Below are positions 19,348 through 27,501 of a stretch of DNA of 64,000 nucleotides, piece after piece. The notes beneath the pieces are model-generated. The model did no database searches. It was not told where the DNA came from and was given only the letters and a program-made list of their open reading frames with translations. Position 1 is the stretch's first letter, and each line of letters opens with the position of its first letter. Made by a program: the position numbers and the translations under genes. Source of the stretch: Shewanella canadensis (GTDB lineage: Bacteria; Pseudomonadota; Gammaproteobacteria; Enterobacterales; Shewanellaceae); contig NZ_RXNU01000002.1 in the NCBI RefSeq assembly GCF_003966225.1, positions 434,001 to 498,000 on the forward strand. The letters run 5' to 3'.

Positions 19348-19385
19348 AGGCCATCATCTTTATACCGATTGGTATTAGATGGCCT
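19348..19385 (-). repeat. Hairpin containing a solo ATACCRATYGGTAT palindrome
   Basis: AGGCCATC (19348-19355) pairs with GATGGCCT (19378-19385), enclosing the near-palindrome ATACCGATTGGTAT (19362-19375). The inner palindrome resembles the ends of the MITE at 58361-58674. It lies 20 bp past the stop of the Sel1-repeat gene and might act as its transcript end, though no T tract follows. Confidence 0.6.
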
Positions 19386-19404
19386 GGTGATTAAACGCGT
19401 GTGA

Positions 19405-20187
19405 TCACATCAAGGGAACGATTTCGCGGAAAGGTTTATTCTGCTCATAGGTCTGAAGACGCTCCTCAAATTCACCGGTTCGATGTACCTCTTCGCTATG
19501 TTTCAGGGCATCGATGGCTTTTAGCTGCGTCATAATCGCCGCACTGTAGTCACCGGTTTCAGCATAAGCGGCAGCCAGATTATCCAGGTTAGTCGGATCA
19601 TCACGATTCGCATCAACCAGGCTCTGTGCTAACTGCAGGGCTTTATCACCATTTCGGAACTCCTCTTCCGGACAGGTAGATAAGATCCAAGCCACATTCC
19701 CCAATGAAACTTCATCGCCGACCGAACTGAATCGGTCAACCGCTTTACCACAGTTCCGTTCCACACCATTCCCACCGGCGGCATAGATAAAACCGAGCCT
19801 GAATTGAGCCCACTTATTGCCCTGTTCGCTTAAAGAGAGATACCAGCGCTCTGCGACCGTAAGGTCACGTTCAATAATATTGCCTTCGAATGAGAGATCC
19901 GCCAGAGTCTGTTGAGCCTTGGGGTGGCCTTGTTCTGCAGCCAGAGAGACCCACTTAATCCCTTGTTGTTGATCTTGCTCTACGAAACGTCCGGACAGAT
20001 ACATGAGGCCGAGAAGAAACTGTGCTTCTTTCTCGCCTTGAGAGGCTTTCAGCTGAATATGGGCTAATTTACTCGCGGCCACTTCTGCCACTGGCTGAGG
20101 AATTGAAAATGCATTAGTTGTAGTACTCGTCAAGAGTAATATGACAAAACCAACGCCTACAAATAACGGATGATATTTCAAAAACAA
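19405..20187 (-). CDS. Sel1-repeat/TPR exported protein
   Basis: 260 residues with an N-terminal signal peptide (hydrophobic residues about 8-26, cleavage after TNA). Three Sel1-like repeats follow (GEKEAQFLLGLMYLSGRFVE, GHPKAQQTLADLSFEG, GNKWAQFRLGFIYAAGG), spaced 36 residues apart, then a TPR-like segment (DDPTNLDNLAAAYAETGDY). These repeats mediate protein contacts. Probably periplasmic. It is transcribed divergently from crp and shares the 439 bp promoter region. Partner unknown. Confidence 0.8.
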   Translation of the reverse strand: MFLKYHPLFVGVGFVILLLTSTTTNAFSIPQPVAEVAASKLAHIQLKASQGEKEAQFLLGLMYLSGRFVEQDQQQGIKWVSLAAEQGHPKAQQTLADLSFEGNIIERDLTVAERWYLSLSEQGNKWAQFRLGFIYAAGGNGVERNCGKAVDRFSSVGDEVSLGNVAWILSTCPEEEFRNGDKALQLAQSLVDANRDDPTNLDNLAAAYAETGDYSAAIMTQLKAIDALKHSEEVHRTGEFEERLQTYEQNKPFREIVPLM

Positions 20188-20626
20188 CTCCTATCGAAAT
20201 CAGCATACGAACCAACCCGCAAAGGGGGTTTACTGTTGAAAAAACTAAATTGGAACAGCAAAAAAAGCAGTAAAAACTCAATACAAAACGCTCAATTCCT
20301 CTGAGTTAGCCAGATTTAACAGCCAAAGTCGAGAAAAAGTGTGTTTCACACTCAGTTTATGACAAATAAATATCGAACAAGTTCGACCTGAAACAGAGGT
20401 AAGATGTGATTAACTCGGCATTGTTAAACCAATCAATGCATATTTATACGGTATTAGTTGACTTATATCACTAATGTATCAAAATAAACATCAATATAGA
20501 TAGCCTGTTACGAACATTCATTCTTTCTAAACCTAGATCTCTATCTAGGTTTTGTTGACTTAATTGACGTAAACTGCTTATTTAGCATATTCTTGTATTT
20601 ACATTAAACTGTCGAGGAACATAGGC
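20188..20626. other. Divergent promoter region between Sel1 gene and crp
   Basis: 439 bp, AT-rich. It contains AGTGTGTTTCACACT at about 20337-20351 (palindromic, but with 3 bp between the halves, not the 6 bp of a CRP site) and a single TGTGA half-site at about 20406. The crp ribosome site GAGGAA is at about 20613. No ORF is seen. Confidence 0.5.
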
Positions 20627-21262
20627 ATGGCTCTGATTGGTAAGCCTAAACCGGATCCTACTTTGGAATGGTTTTTATCACACTGTCACATACATAAGTA
20701 TCCAGCCAAAAGCACTTTAATCCACGCTGGTGAAGAATCGGATACGCTTTATTACATCGTTAAAGGTTCTGTCGCTGTTTTGATCAAAGACGAAGAAGGC
20801 AAAGAGATGATCCTCTCTTACCTGAATCAAGGCGACTTTATCGGTGAACTTGGTCTGTTTGAAGAGCAAGCCGAACGAACTGCTTGGGTACGTGCTAAGC
20901 AACCTTGTGAAATTGCAGAAATATCTTACAAGAAATTTAAGCAGCTTATCCAGGTTAACCCTGAAATTTTGATGAAGCTTTCTTCTCAGATGGCATACCG
21001 TCTGCACAGCACCAGCCAGAAAGTTGGTGATCTTGCATTCCTCGATGTCGCTGGAAGAATTGCTCAAACATTATTACATTTGGCAAAACAGCCTGATGCA
21101 ATGACTCATCCGGATGGCATGCAGATCAAGATCACTCGTCAAGAGATTGGTCAAATTGTAGGTTGTTCACGTGAGACTGTGGGACGTATTCTTAAGATGC
21201 TTGAAGAGCAAAGCCTGATTCAAGCTCACGGTAAAACAATCGTGGTTTACGGCACGCGCTAA
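20627..21262 (+). CDS. crp: cAMP receptor protein CRP
   Basis: 211 residues, the canonical length. The N-terminal cyclic-nucleotide-binding domain contains [20 protein letters not shown] with the cAMP-phosphate Arg; the neighbouring residue is Thr where E. coli has Ser, as I recall for vibrio CRP too. A dimer helix follows, and the C-terminal helix-turn-helix [20 protein letters not shown] (about 168-187) matches the E. coli recognition helix, so the DNA consensus should be TGTGA-N6-TCACA. It acts as global regulator; in Shewanella it is known to control anaerobic respiration genes, which may include fccA in this window. A strong terminator follows. Confidence 0.98.
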   Translation: MALIGKPKPDPTLEWFLSHCHIHKYPAKSTLIHAGEESDTLYYIVKGSVAVLIKDEEGKEMILSYLNQGDFIGELGLFEEQAERTAWVRAKQPCEIAEISYKKFKQLIQVNPEILMKLSSQMAYRLHSTSQKVGDLAFLDVAGRIAQTLLHLAKQPDAMTHPDGMQIKITRQEIGQIVGCSRETVGRILKMLEEQSLIQAHGKTIVVYGTR

Positions 21263-21300
21263 GCTAACATTAAGTTAGATTTAAGACAGCTTCGATAAAG

Positions 21301-21331
21301 TGGCCTGAGATAATCTCAGGCCATTTTTTTT
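21301..21331 (+). terminator. Rho-independent terminator of crp
   Basis: An 11 bp perfect stem, TGGCCTGAGAT (21301-21311) against ATCTCAGGCCA (21313-21323), has a one-base centre and is followed by eight T. It lies about 40 bp after the crp stop codon, directly before the ribosome site of the next gene. Confidence 0.95.
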
Positions 21332-21344
21332 GGAGATAATATTA

Positions 21345-21683
21345 ATGACAAGGGCACGATTTGTTAGCTTTTTAGCTCTTGCGGCCTTAATGCCAATGAC
21401 AGGACACACATCCAGCCTGATTGAACTTGAACATTATGAAGCTAAACAATTAGTTAGTTCAGGAAAAATTCTATCTCTCGATGTTACCCTCTCTAAAACC
21501 AAGCATTTTTGTGACGGCAAACTTATCGATGCGCACCTTTATCGTGAAGATGGAAAGTGGCGTTATGATTTGCAAATTAAGGCGCAACGTGGCCAAATCA
21601 TAGATCTGAGTCTGGACGCTAGTACCGGACAGCCCGATCCCTATAAATCGTTACCCAATGACTGCAGAGCTTTTGAGAATTAG
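21345..21683 (+). CDS. Small exported PepSY-domain protein
   Basis: 112 residues: a signal peptide (MTRARFVSFLALAALMPMTG, cleaved near TGHTS), then one PepSY-like domain (LEHYEAKQLVSSGKILSLD through GQIIDLSLDASTGQ). PepSY domains are proposed protease inhibitors or sensors, and single-PepSY exported proteins are often encoded with PhoPQ/QseBC-like two-component systems, as here. The frame is open from 21330, but ATG 21345 follows GGAG at 21332-21335 by 9 nt and starts a good signal peptide. The response regulator begins 47 bp downstream. Confidence 0.85.
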   Translation: MTRARFVSFLALAALMPMTGHTSSLIELEHYEAKQLVSSGKILSLDVTLSKTKHFCDGKLIDAHLYREDGKWRYDLQIKAQRGQIIDLSLDASTGQPDPYKSLPNDCRAFEN

Positions 21684-21730
21684 TTCAATGTTCCATTTGG
21701 GACAACGATACCATTTGATGACAGGTTAAT

Positions 21731-22405
21731 ATGAAACTACTGCTCGTTGAAGATAATGCACTACTCGTTGAAGAACTCGAAAAACAACTCAAGCAAGCCG
21801 GTTACGTTACTGATGTGACAGATAAGGCAGCCGAAGCCGACTACCTGCTAAAAGAGACAAATTACGATTGCGTGATCTTAGATATTGGCCTGCCCGATGG
21901 TAACGGTCTCGAACTACTCGAACGCTGGCGAAATCAAGGCATTAATACACCGGTCATCATGTTAACGGCGCGGAGTCAGTGGCATGAAAAGGTCGAAGGC
22001 TTTAATGCCGGTGCCGATGATTATTTAGGTAAACCTTTCCACACTCAGGAGTTGCTGGCAAGAATACATGCACTCATTCAGCGTGCTCACGGCAAAGCAA
22101 GCTTGCCATCGAAGGAGCTGAGTTTCTCAGGAGTTACACTCGACGAAAACCAACAATCTGTGATGGTTGGATCGAATTTATTTGAGCTCACGGCGATGGA
22201 GTTCAGGTTACTCAAGATTTTTCTGATGTCACCACAAAAACTGCTCTCAAAATCTCAACTCACAGATAAGCTGTATCAGTTCGATGATGAGAAAGAGAGT
22301 AATGTCGTAGAGGTCTATGTCACCCACCTACGTAAGAAACTCGGTAAAACGGCCATTGAGACACGACGTGGACAAGGTTACATCTTCCACGGCATCAGAG
22401 AATGA
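21731..22405 (+). CDS. OmpR/PhoB-family response regulator
   Basis: 224 residues. The receiver domain has the acidic pair near residues 7-8 (VEDN), phospho-acceptor Asp51 (VILDIGLPDG) and Lys101 (GKPF). The C-terminal winged helix (about 125-222) includes ELTAMEFRLLKIF, VEVYVTHLRKKLG and RRGQGYIF, the PhoB-type DNA-binding fold. Overall it resembles PhoP/QseB regulators. It overlaps the kinase gene by 4 bp (ATGA), so the pair is cognate. Confidence 0.93.
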   Translation: MKLLLVEDNALLVEELEKQLKQAGYVTDVTDKAAEADYLLKETNYDCVILDIGLPDGNGLELLERWRNQGINTPVIMLTARSQWHEKVEGFNAGADDYLGKPFHTQELLARIHALIQRAHGKASLPSKELSFSGVTLDENQQSVMVGSNLFELTAMEFRLLKIFLMSPQKLLSKSQLTDKLYQFDDEKESNVVEVYVTHLRKKLGKTAIETRRGQGYIFHGIRE

Positions 22406-23727
22406 TCTCGATTCGAACTAAGCTCAGTCTCTGGCTTACTGGGTTAGTCATCTTGTCGACGGTCGTTGGTATTATCTTTTTCGAGTCAATGTTGAGACAG
22501 GCATTCCACGATTCGATTATCGCGAGATTACAGGAAGATATTGAACAGCTTATGCTGGCGACTCACCTTCAGGGAGATGAGCTAACTATAGATCAAAGCC
22601 AGCTATCGGGCTTCTATAAGCCGGTATTTTCAGGCCGTTATTATCAACTTAATCTGCCGGACCAAGAGATCCGCTCGAGATCGCTTTGGGATCAGAAACT
22701 CGATATTAAGCTTTTAGAGAAGGGAGATAGTCGTGTCTGGCAAACCAAAGGGCCTCAAAATCATGATATCCAGCTCCTCTCTATCGGGCTCAGTTCTGAC
22801 TCTCTCAATGTCGATGCCACCCTAACCGTTGCACAAGACCTGAGTATCGGACGTAAAATTTTCACTCAGATTTACGGCACAAAACTGGGTGTCAACCTGG
22901 CGATGTTATTAACCATGATAGCCGGCATCTTTCTGGTATTGAGACAATCATTTAAACCGATTAACCATATGCAATCGGCCCTATCAAAACTGAGAGAGGG
23001 AGAGATAACCTCATTGGAGCTGAATAAAATTCCTCCCGAGCTGCAGGGGTTAGCCTCGACCTACAATGAACTGTTGCAATACTCCAGCAAACAGCTCGAA
23101 AGAAGCCGCAATAATATCGGTAATCTAAGTCATGGGTTAAAGACGCCGTTGGCGGTGATGCAGCAACAGGTAGAGGCTTTGGGACTCAAAGATCCCGATA
23201 CGGCGATAGCGCTTCAAAAGCAGTTGGACTTAGTCCACAAGATGATCGAAAGAAAACTCGCTGCCGCTCGGATCACCGGAGATATGTTACCGGCGGCTCA
23301 GATGCAACTCCCCAAAGATTTAAACGATCTTTGTCAGACATTGAGCAAGGTACATTTTCATAAGCAGATACAGTGCAATATCCATATTCCGGAGAAACTG
23401 CTAAGACTGCCCCTTCATAGAGAAGATGGTATGGAGCTCATCGGAAATCTACTCGATAATGCCCATAAATGGGCTAAATCTAGGGTGGAGATCAACGCAA
23501 GCATTGAAGATGACGTCATCAGCCTCATCATAGAAGATGACGGTCCCGGTGTCGCGAGTGAAGAGCTAGCTCAACTGACCAGTCGTGGTAAACGCTTAGA
23601 TGAAGCCACCATGGGCCATGGCCTGGGACTCTCCATCGTCAAGGACATAGCAGAACAATATGAGATAGATTTGCAATTTACCCATAGCGAACGATTCGGT
23701 GGTTTAAAAATCAATTTAACTTTCTAA
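22402..23727 (+). CDS. PhoQ/QseC-like sensor histidine kinase
   Basis: 441 residues with TM1 (about 9-27), a periplasmic segment of about 130 residues, TM2 (about 165-185), HAMP, and the H-box SHGLKTPLAV (His near residue 247). The ATPase domain has the N-box NLLDNAHKWA, the G1 box EDDGPG and the G2 box GHGLGLSIV. It phosphorylates the preceding regulator. The signal is unknown; the PepSY protein first in the operon may modulate it. Confidence 0.93.
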   Translation: MISIRTKLSLWLTGLVILSTVVGIIFFESMLRQAFHDSIIARLQEDIEQLMLATHLQGDELTIDQSQLSGFYKPVFSGRYYQLNLPDQEIRSRSLWDQKLDIKLLEKGDSRVWQTKGPQNHDIQLLSIGLSSDSLNVDATLTVAQDLSIGRKIFTQIYGTKLGVNLAMLLTMIAGIFLVLRQSFKPINHMQSALSKLREGEITSLELNKIPPELQGLASTYNELLQYSSKQLERSRNNIGNLSHGLKTPLAVMQQQVEALGLKDPDTAIALQKQLDLVHKMIERKLAAARITGDMLPAAQMQLPKDLNDLCQTLSKVHFHKQIQCNIHIPEKLLRLPLHREDGMELIGNLLDNAHKWAKSRVEINASIEDDVISLIIEDDGPGVASEELAQLTSRGKRLDEATMGHGLGLSIVKDIAEQYEIDLQFTHSERFGGLKINLTF

Positions 23728-23776
23728 CTCGATTCCGAGCTCTGTCTAGTCCTAAAATAGGTTGACGGCCTTTATT

Positions 23777-23807
23777 AAGCCAGTTGGAACTCCCGACTGG
23801 CTTTTTT
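23777..23807 (+). terminator. Terminator of the two-component operon
   Basis: AAGCCAGT (23777-23784) pairs with ACTGGCTT (23796-23803), with T continuing to 23807. It lies 50 bp after the kinase stop codon. Its T tract is the first part of the left inverted repeat that bounds the minisatellite region. Confidence 0.85.
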
Positions 23808-23825
23808 ATGTCAGGAACATTTATG
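23799..23825 (+). repeat. Left 27 bp inverted repeat bounding the minisatellite region
   Basis: This 27 bp sequence starts GGCTTTTTTATGTC and ends GGAACATTTATG. Its reverse complement, with one mismatch, is at 25160-25186. It overlaps the T tract of the kinase-operon terminator and the first repeat unit. Confidence 0.8.
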
Positions 23826-24898
23826 CCCCCACACAACCGCCATGGATGGATAGGTGTGGTATTTATGTCAGGAACATTTATGCCCCCCACACAACCGCCA
23901 TGCATGGGTAGGTGTGGTATTTATGTCTGGAACATTTATGCCCCCACACAACCGCCATGGATGGATAGGTGTGGTATTTATGTCTGGAACATTTATGCCC
24001 CCACACAACCGCCATGGATGGATAGGTGTGGTATTTATGTCAGGAACATTTATGCCCCCCACACAACCGTCATGCATGGGTAGGTATGGTATTTATGTCT
24101 GGAACATGTTTGCCCCCACACAACCGCCATGGATGGATAGGTGTGGTATTTATATCTGGAACATTTATGCCCCCACACAACCGCCATGGATGGATAGGTG
24201 TGGTATTTATGCCTGGAACATTTATACCCCCACACAACCGCCATGCATGGGTAGGTATGGTATTTATGTCTGGAACATTTATGCCCCCACACAACCGCCA
24301 TGGATGGATAGGTGTGGTATTTATATCTGGAACAATTATGCCCCCACACAACCGCCATGGATGGATAGGTGTGGTATTTATGTCTGGAACATTTATGCCC
24401 CCACACAACCGCCATGCATGGGGAGGTATGGTATTTATGTCTGGAACATTTATGCCCCCCACACAACCGTCATGCATGGGTAGGTATGGTATTTATGTCT
24501 GGAACATATATGCCCCCACGCAACCGCCATGCATGGGTAGGTATGGTATTTATGTCTGGAACATTTATGCCCCCACACAACCGCCATGGATGGATAGGTG
24601 TGGTATTTATATCTGGAACAATTATGCCCCCACACAACCGCCATGGATGGATAGGTGTGGTATTTATGTCTGGAACATTTATGCCCCCACACAACCGCCA
24701 TGCATGGGGAGGTATGGTATTTATGTCTGGAACATTTATGCCCCCCACACAACCGTCATGCATGGGTAGGTATGGTATTTATGTCTGGAACATATATGCC
24801 CCCACGCAACCGCCATGCATGGGTAGGTATGGTATTTATGTCTGGAACAATTATGCCCCCCACACAACCGCCATGCATGGGTAGGTATGGTATTTATG
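23811..24898. repeat. Minisatellite: 19 tandem copies of a 57/58 bp unit
   Basis: Nineteen head-to-tail units fill 1088 bp exactly: fourteen of 57 bp and five of 58 bp (copies 2, 5, 12, 17 and 19, each with one extra C in the C-run). Each unit reads roughly TCTGGAACATTTATG, a C-run, CACACAACCGCCATG, then a variable core and GGTATTTATG. Two core types alternate: GGATGGATAGGTGTGG and CATGGGTAGGTATGG. CCACAC and GTGTGG inside a unit can form a hairpin around CCATGG. Copies 9-13 (24269-24554) and 14-18 (24555-24840) are identical over 286 bp. The long ORFs here only reflect the 57 bp period; the 58 bp copies shift the frame and there are no spacers. Confidence 0.95.
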
Positions 24899-25186
24899 TC
24901 AATGCCATATTGATGCCGGGAGCATCATTGGCCCTTGAGAAACCTTCATAAGTGTTCTGACTGCCAGGGTCTAAAGCGCTCCCTTCGCTTCGAAGACATT
25001 TCCCCCTATTCCAATCCTATTCCTATGGGTCAGAGGCGGGAATGCCAACAAATGTACGACTATATGGATATAGGAGGTAGAGTAACGCAGGACGCAGTTA
25101 TCGAGGGAACATTTGTGGCCAGACGCAACGAAGGTTTCTTCCCATCCCTGGGAAACCTTCATAAATGTTCCAGACATAAAAAAGCC
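24899..25186. repeat. Degenerate palindromic region right of the minisatellite
   Basis: About 290 bp without a supported gene. Motifs of the array recur here in both orientations: GAAACCTTCATAAGTGTTCTGAC (24939-24961) runs inverted; GGAACATTTGTGGCC (25106-25120) with GAAGGTTTC (25130-25138) runs forward; GGAAACCTTC then ATAAATGTTCC (25151-25171) runs inverted. The last copy extends into the right 27 bp inverted repeat at 25160-25186. It looks like the remains of a palindromic mobile element from which the tandem array may have grown. Confidence 0.65.
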
Positions 25187-25210
25187 ACAGCACGGAGACT
25201 GTGGCTTTTC
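25178..25210 (-). terminator. Rho-independent terminator of fccA
   Basis: AAAGCCACAG (25181-25190) pairs with CTGTGGCTTT (25199-25208). On the minus strand it is followed by six or more T. It lies about 95 bp after the fccA stop codon. Its T tract is part of the right inverted repeat of the minisatellite region. Confidence 0.85.
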
Positions 25211-25302
25211 ATTAATGGCTAATTGAAACGAGTAAACCGGAGAGCGTTACTCGTTTCTAAGTGTACTAACTCTTTAAAGAGTTGAGGACTATTTCTAGAA
25301 GA

Positions 25303-27093
25303 TTATTTCTTCTTAGAGTAAGCCGCCGCTTGTTCACCGGCTAATCTACCGAAGGTGATGATATCAGAGATAGCATTACCACCTAGACGGTTAGCACCGT
25401 GAACACCACCGGTCACTTCACCAGCACCATATAGGCCAGGGATAATCTGCTTCTTAGCATTCATAACTTCTGCTTTAGAATCAATCATCACACCACCCAT
25501 AGTGTGGTGAACACCTGGAGTCACTTCGATAGCGTAGTAGTTACCTTCATTGATTGCACGAGGTAAGTTTGGACGCTCGAAATCAGCATCTTTACCACTG
25601 GTAACGAAAGTATTATAACGAGCAACGCTTTCAGTCAGAGCCTTACCATCGATATTCTCTAGCTTACCTAGCTTAACAAGCGTATCGGCAGTAGGAGCGA
25701 CGCCTAGACCAATATACTTATCAATTTTCGACAATGACTTACGTACTGAATCATCGAAAATCAAGTAAGCTGATTTGCCTGTTTGTTGTAAAATCGCAGC
25801 AGCGGCTTTATCACGAGTCGTGATCTCGTTGACGAAACGCTTACCTTCACGGTTAACCAAAATTGCACCGTTACCACGTACAGCTTCAGTTACCATCACA
25901 CCACCTTTCACAGAAAGTGTTGGGTGAGCCTGGATGTACTCAAGGTCTACCATTGCTGCGCCAGCATTGCCGGCAACATCGATACCATCACCTGTTGCAC
26001 CAGGTTGGTTAGTCGATACGAAGCCTTTCAGCTTAGGATCAAGCTTAGAAACACGTTCATTATTCTTAGCGAAACCACCGGTAGCCAGAATAACTGCATC
26101 GGCCTTAATCCAGTAGTAACCCTTGTACATCCCCTTAACTAGCAGGCCTTTAACGTTACCTGAGTCATCTTTAAGGATTTCGATACCACGTGTGTTCATA
26201 CGCATATCGATATCACGCTTAACGGCGTTATCGTAAAGTACCTGAACAACGTGTGCGCCAACACCAGCACCACCTGTTGGACGGTGAGTACGGTTAACCG
26301 ATGCGCCACCCATACGGCCTACATCACTTAAATCTGCACCCATGGCTGTCATCCAATCGACAGATCCTTTTGAGTGAGAAACCAGCACGTCAACGAGTGC
26401 AGGGTCGTTGATGTTACGGCCACCTTTCATGGTGTCTTTAGTCATCAACTCAAGGCTATCTTCGATGCCTTTAGCTTTTTGCTGATCGGTCCAAGCGGCA
26501 TTCATACCACCGGCTGCAAGTTTTGCATTACCACCGATAACTGGCTCTTTCTCGATAAGAATTACTTTTGCGCCATGATCATGGGCTGAAACAGATGCAG
26601 AGAAACCCGCTCCACCAGAACCGACAACGACCACATCGACAGTATCTTTTGGTGCAAGGGCTAATGCCGCTTCACGCTCAGATTTATCTTTAGCAAGGTC
26701 TGCAATGCTTGGCTCATGACGTTCCCACTTGCCTACATACGGCATATCGAAGTCGAAGCTGTGGCAAGAATCACAATAGACCATAGATTTTTCATGGGCA
26801 CTGTGACAAGAGGTACAAGCGATCTCTCCAGGGAAGTGAGAATCATGGGCATTGTAATGCTCATGTACCGTCTCTTCAGCGACCTCTTCCATGGAGCCGT
26901 GACAAGAAACACACTGCTCATTTTCATAAGTAAGGCTATCGTTAGATAGTTCACCATCCGCTGTATGACAGCTATCACACTCTTGGTTTTCAGCATGAAA
27001 GTCGGCAAGGTTATCTGCAGCAGTTGCGTTCGCTACCATTCCTGCGGAACCAATTAAGGTGGCCAGGCATATAGCTTTTTTAAAGTTTTTCAT
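25303..27093 (-). CDS. fccA: Periplasmic flavocytochrome c fumarate reductase
   Basis: 596 residues from ATG 27093, the usual precursor length for Shewanella FccA; the frame is open to 27126, but AGGAGACG lies just before 27093. Order: a cleavable signal (ending near NATAA); a cytochrome domain with four CxxCH haem sites (CDSCH, CVSCH, CTSCH, CDSCH) in residues about 38-115; a FAD domain beginning [14 protein letters not shown] (about 145-158) with [10 protein letters not shown]; and the C-terminal [17 protein letters not shown]. It reduces fumarate to succinate in the periplasm, taking electrons from CymA-type quinol oxidation. It is divergent from a sensor operon that may regulate it. Confidence 0.96.
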   Translation of the reverse strand: MKNFKKAICLATLIGSAGMVANATAADNLADFHAENQECDSCHTADGELSNDSLTYENEQCVSCHGSMEEVAEETVHEHYNAHDSHFPGEIACTSCHSAHEKSMVYCDSCHSFDFDMPYVGKWERHEPSIADLAKDKSEREAALALAPKDTVDVVVVGSGGAGFSASVSAHDHGAKVILIEKEPVIGGNAKLAAGGMNAAWTDQQKAKGIEDSLELMTKDTMKGGRNINDPALVDVLVSHSKGSVDWMTAMGADLSDVGRMGGASVNRTHRPTGGAGVGAHVVQVLYDNAVKRDIDMRMNTRGIEILKDDSGNVKGLLVKGMYKGYYWIKADAVILATGGFAKNNERVSKLDPKLKGFVSTNQPGATGDGIDVAGNAGAAMVDLEYIQAHPTLSVKGGVMVTEAVRGNGAILVNREGKRFVNEITTRDKAAAAILQQTGKSAYLIFDDSVRKSLSKIDKYIGLGVAPTADTLVKLGKLENIDGKALTESVARYNTFVTSGKDADFERPNLPRAINEGNYYAIEVTPGVHHTMGGVMIDSKAEVMNAKKQIIPGLYGAGEVTGGVHGANRLGGNAISDIITFGRLAGEQAAAYSKKK

Positions 27094-27501
27094 CACGTCT
27101 CCTAGCTTTTCAATAGAACAACTCATTTGTTTAAATAGTCGCGATATCTACAAGCTCATCTCTAGTATTTGAGCTGAGTTTTCTGACCCCATAAGAGTAG
27201 GATATTCTCAGCTTTCTGTTTCAAATTAATTTTGGGCGATCCAGGCATCTTGCTCAAGGTGAACAGAGATAGAGAAAACGAAAATCAAGCGGGCTTCACA
27301 GCTGAAGATATCACTCATGCAAAGATGCATAATTTAGCAAGCCGTTATGCAATTTTGCATAGGCCATATATGAATGGATCACAAAAAACCGATTCGATGA
27401 CATTTACCGCCGATTAGCTCTTCCGCTAGAGCAGTATGTTGAAACAAATTTGCGTCCATCGCCACAGTTCATTAGCTATCGAACATGTTAAAATCACCGC
27501 T
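27094..27501. other. Divergent control region between fccA and sensor kinase
   Basis: About 400 bp. It contains two palindromes of identical design, described separately, at 27317-27330 and 27347-27360. There is also an imperfect CRP-like sequence near 27365-27378 (a TCACA half with a poor partner). The short ORF at 27232-27417 has no ribosome site or protein-like character and is not called. Confidence 0.6.
27317..27360. promoter_or_regulatory. Paired palindromes ATGCA-N4-TGCAT, candidate operator
   Basis: ATGCA AAGA TGCAT occupies 27317-27330, and ATGCA ATTT TGCAT occupies 27347-27360. Start-to-start distance is exactly 30 bp, about three helical turns, so two dimers would bind the same DNA face. 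The pair lies 140 bp before the sensor kinase start and 225 bp before fccA. It is a strong candidate binding site for a dimeric regulator of one or both units; the protein is not identified. Confidence 0.6.

Noticed and set aside
20330..20420. CRP site for autoregulation upstream of crp
   Set aside because: The palindrome AGTGTGTTTCACACT has a 3 bp rather than 6 bp spacer, and the TGTGA at about 20406 lacks a TCACA partner. Only noted in the region entry.
23811..24898. Possible CRISPR array
   Set aside because: Units are directly adjacent with no unique spacers, the unit is 57-58 bp, and no cas genes are present.
23784..24951. Several long ORFs on both strands with repeated MPPHNRHGWIGVVFMSGTF-like or CGGINVPDINTTP-like text
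   Set aside because: They arise only because the tandem unit is 57 bp, a multiple of 3. The 58 bp copies shift the frame, ORFs start and stop at arbitrary units on both strands, and there is no ribosome site or recognisable protein.
24935..25222. 95-residue ORF right of the minisatellite
   Set aside because: It spans the palindromic repeat remnants and the fccA terminator and has no ribosome site.
27094..27501. Sigma-54 (-24/-12) promoter for the NtrC-like regulator
   Set aside because: No GG-N10-GC pair with TGGCAC/TTGCA context was found; AGGCATCTTGC near 27242 has the wrong spacing.
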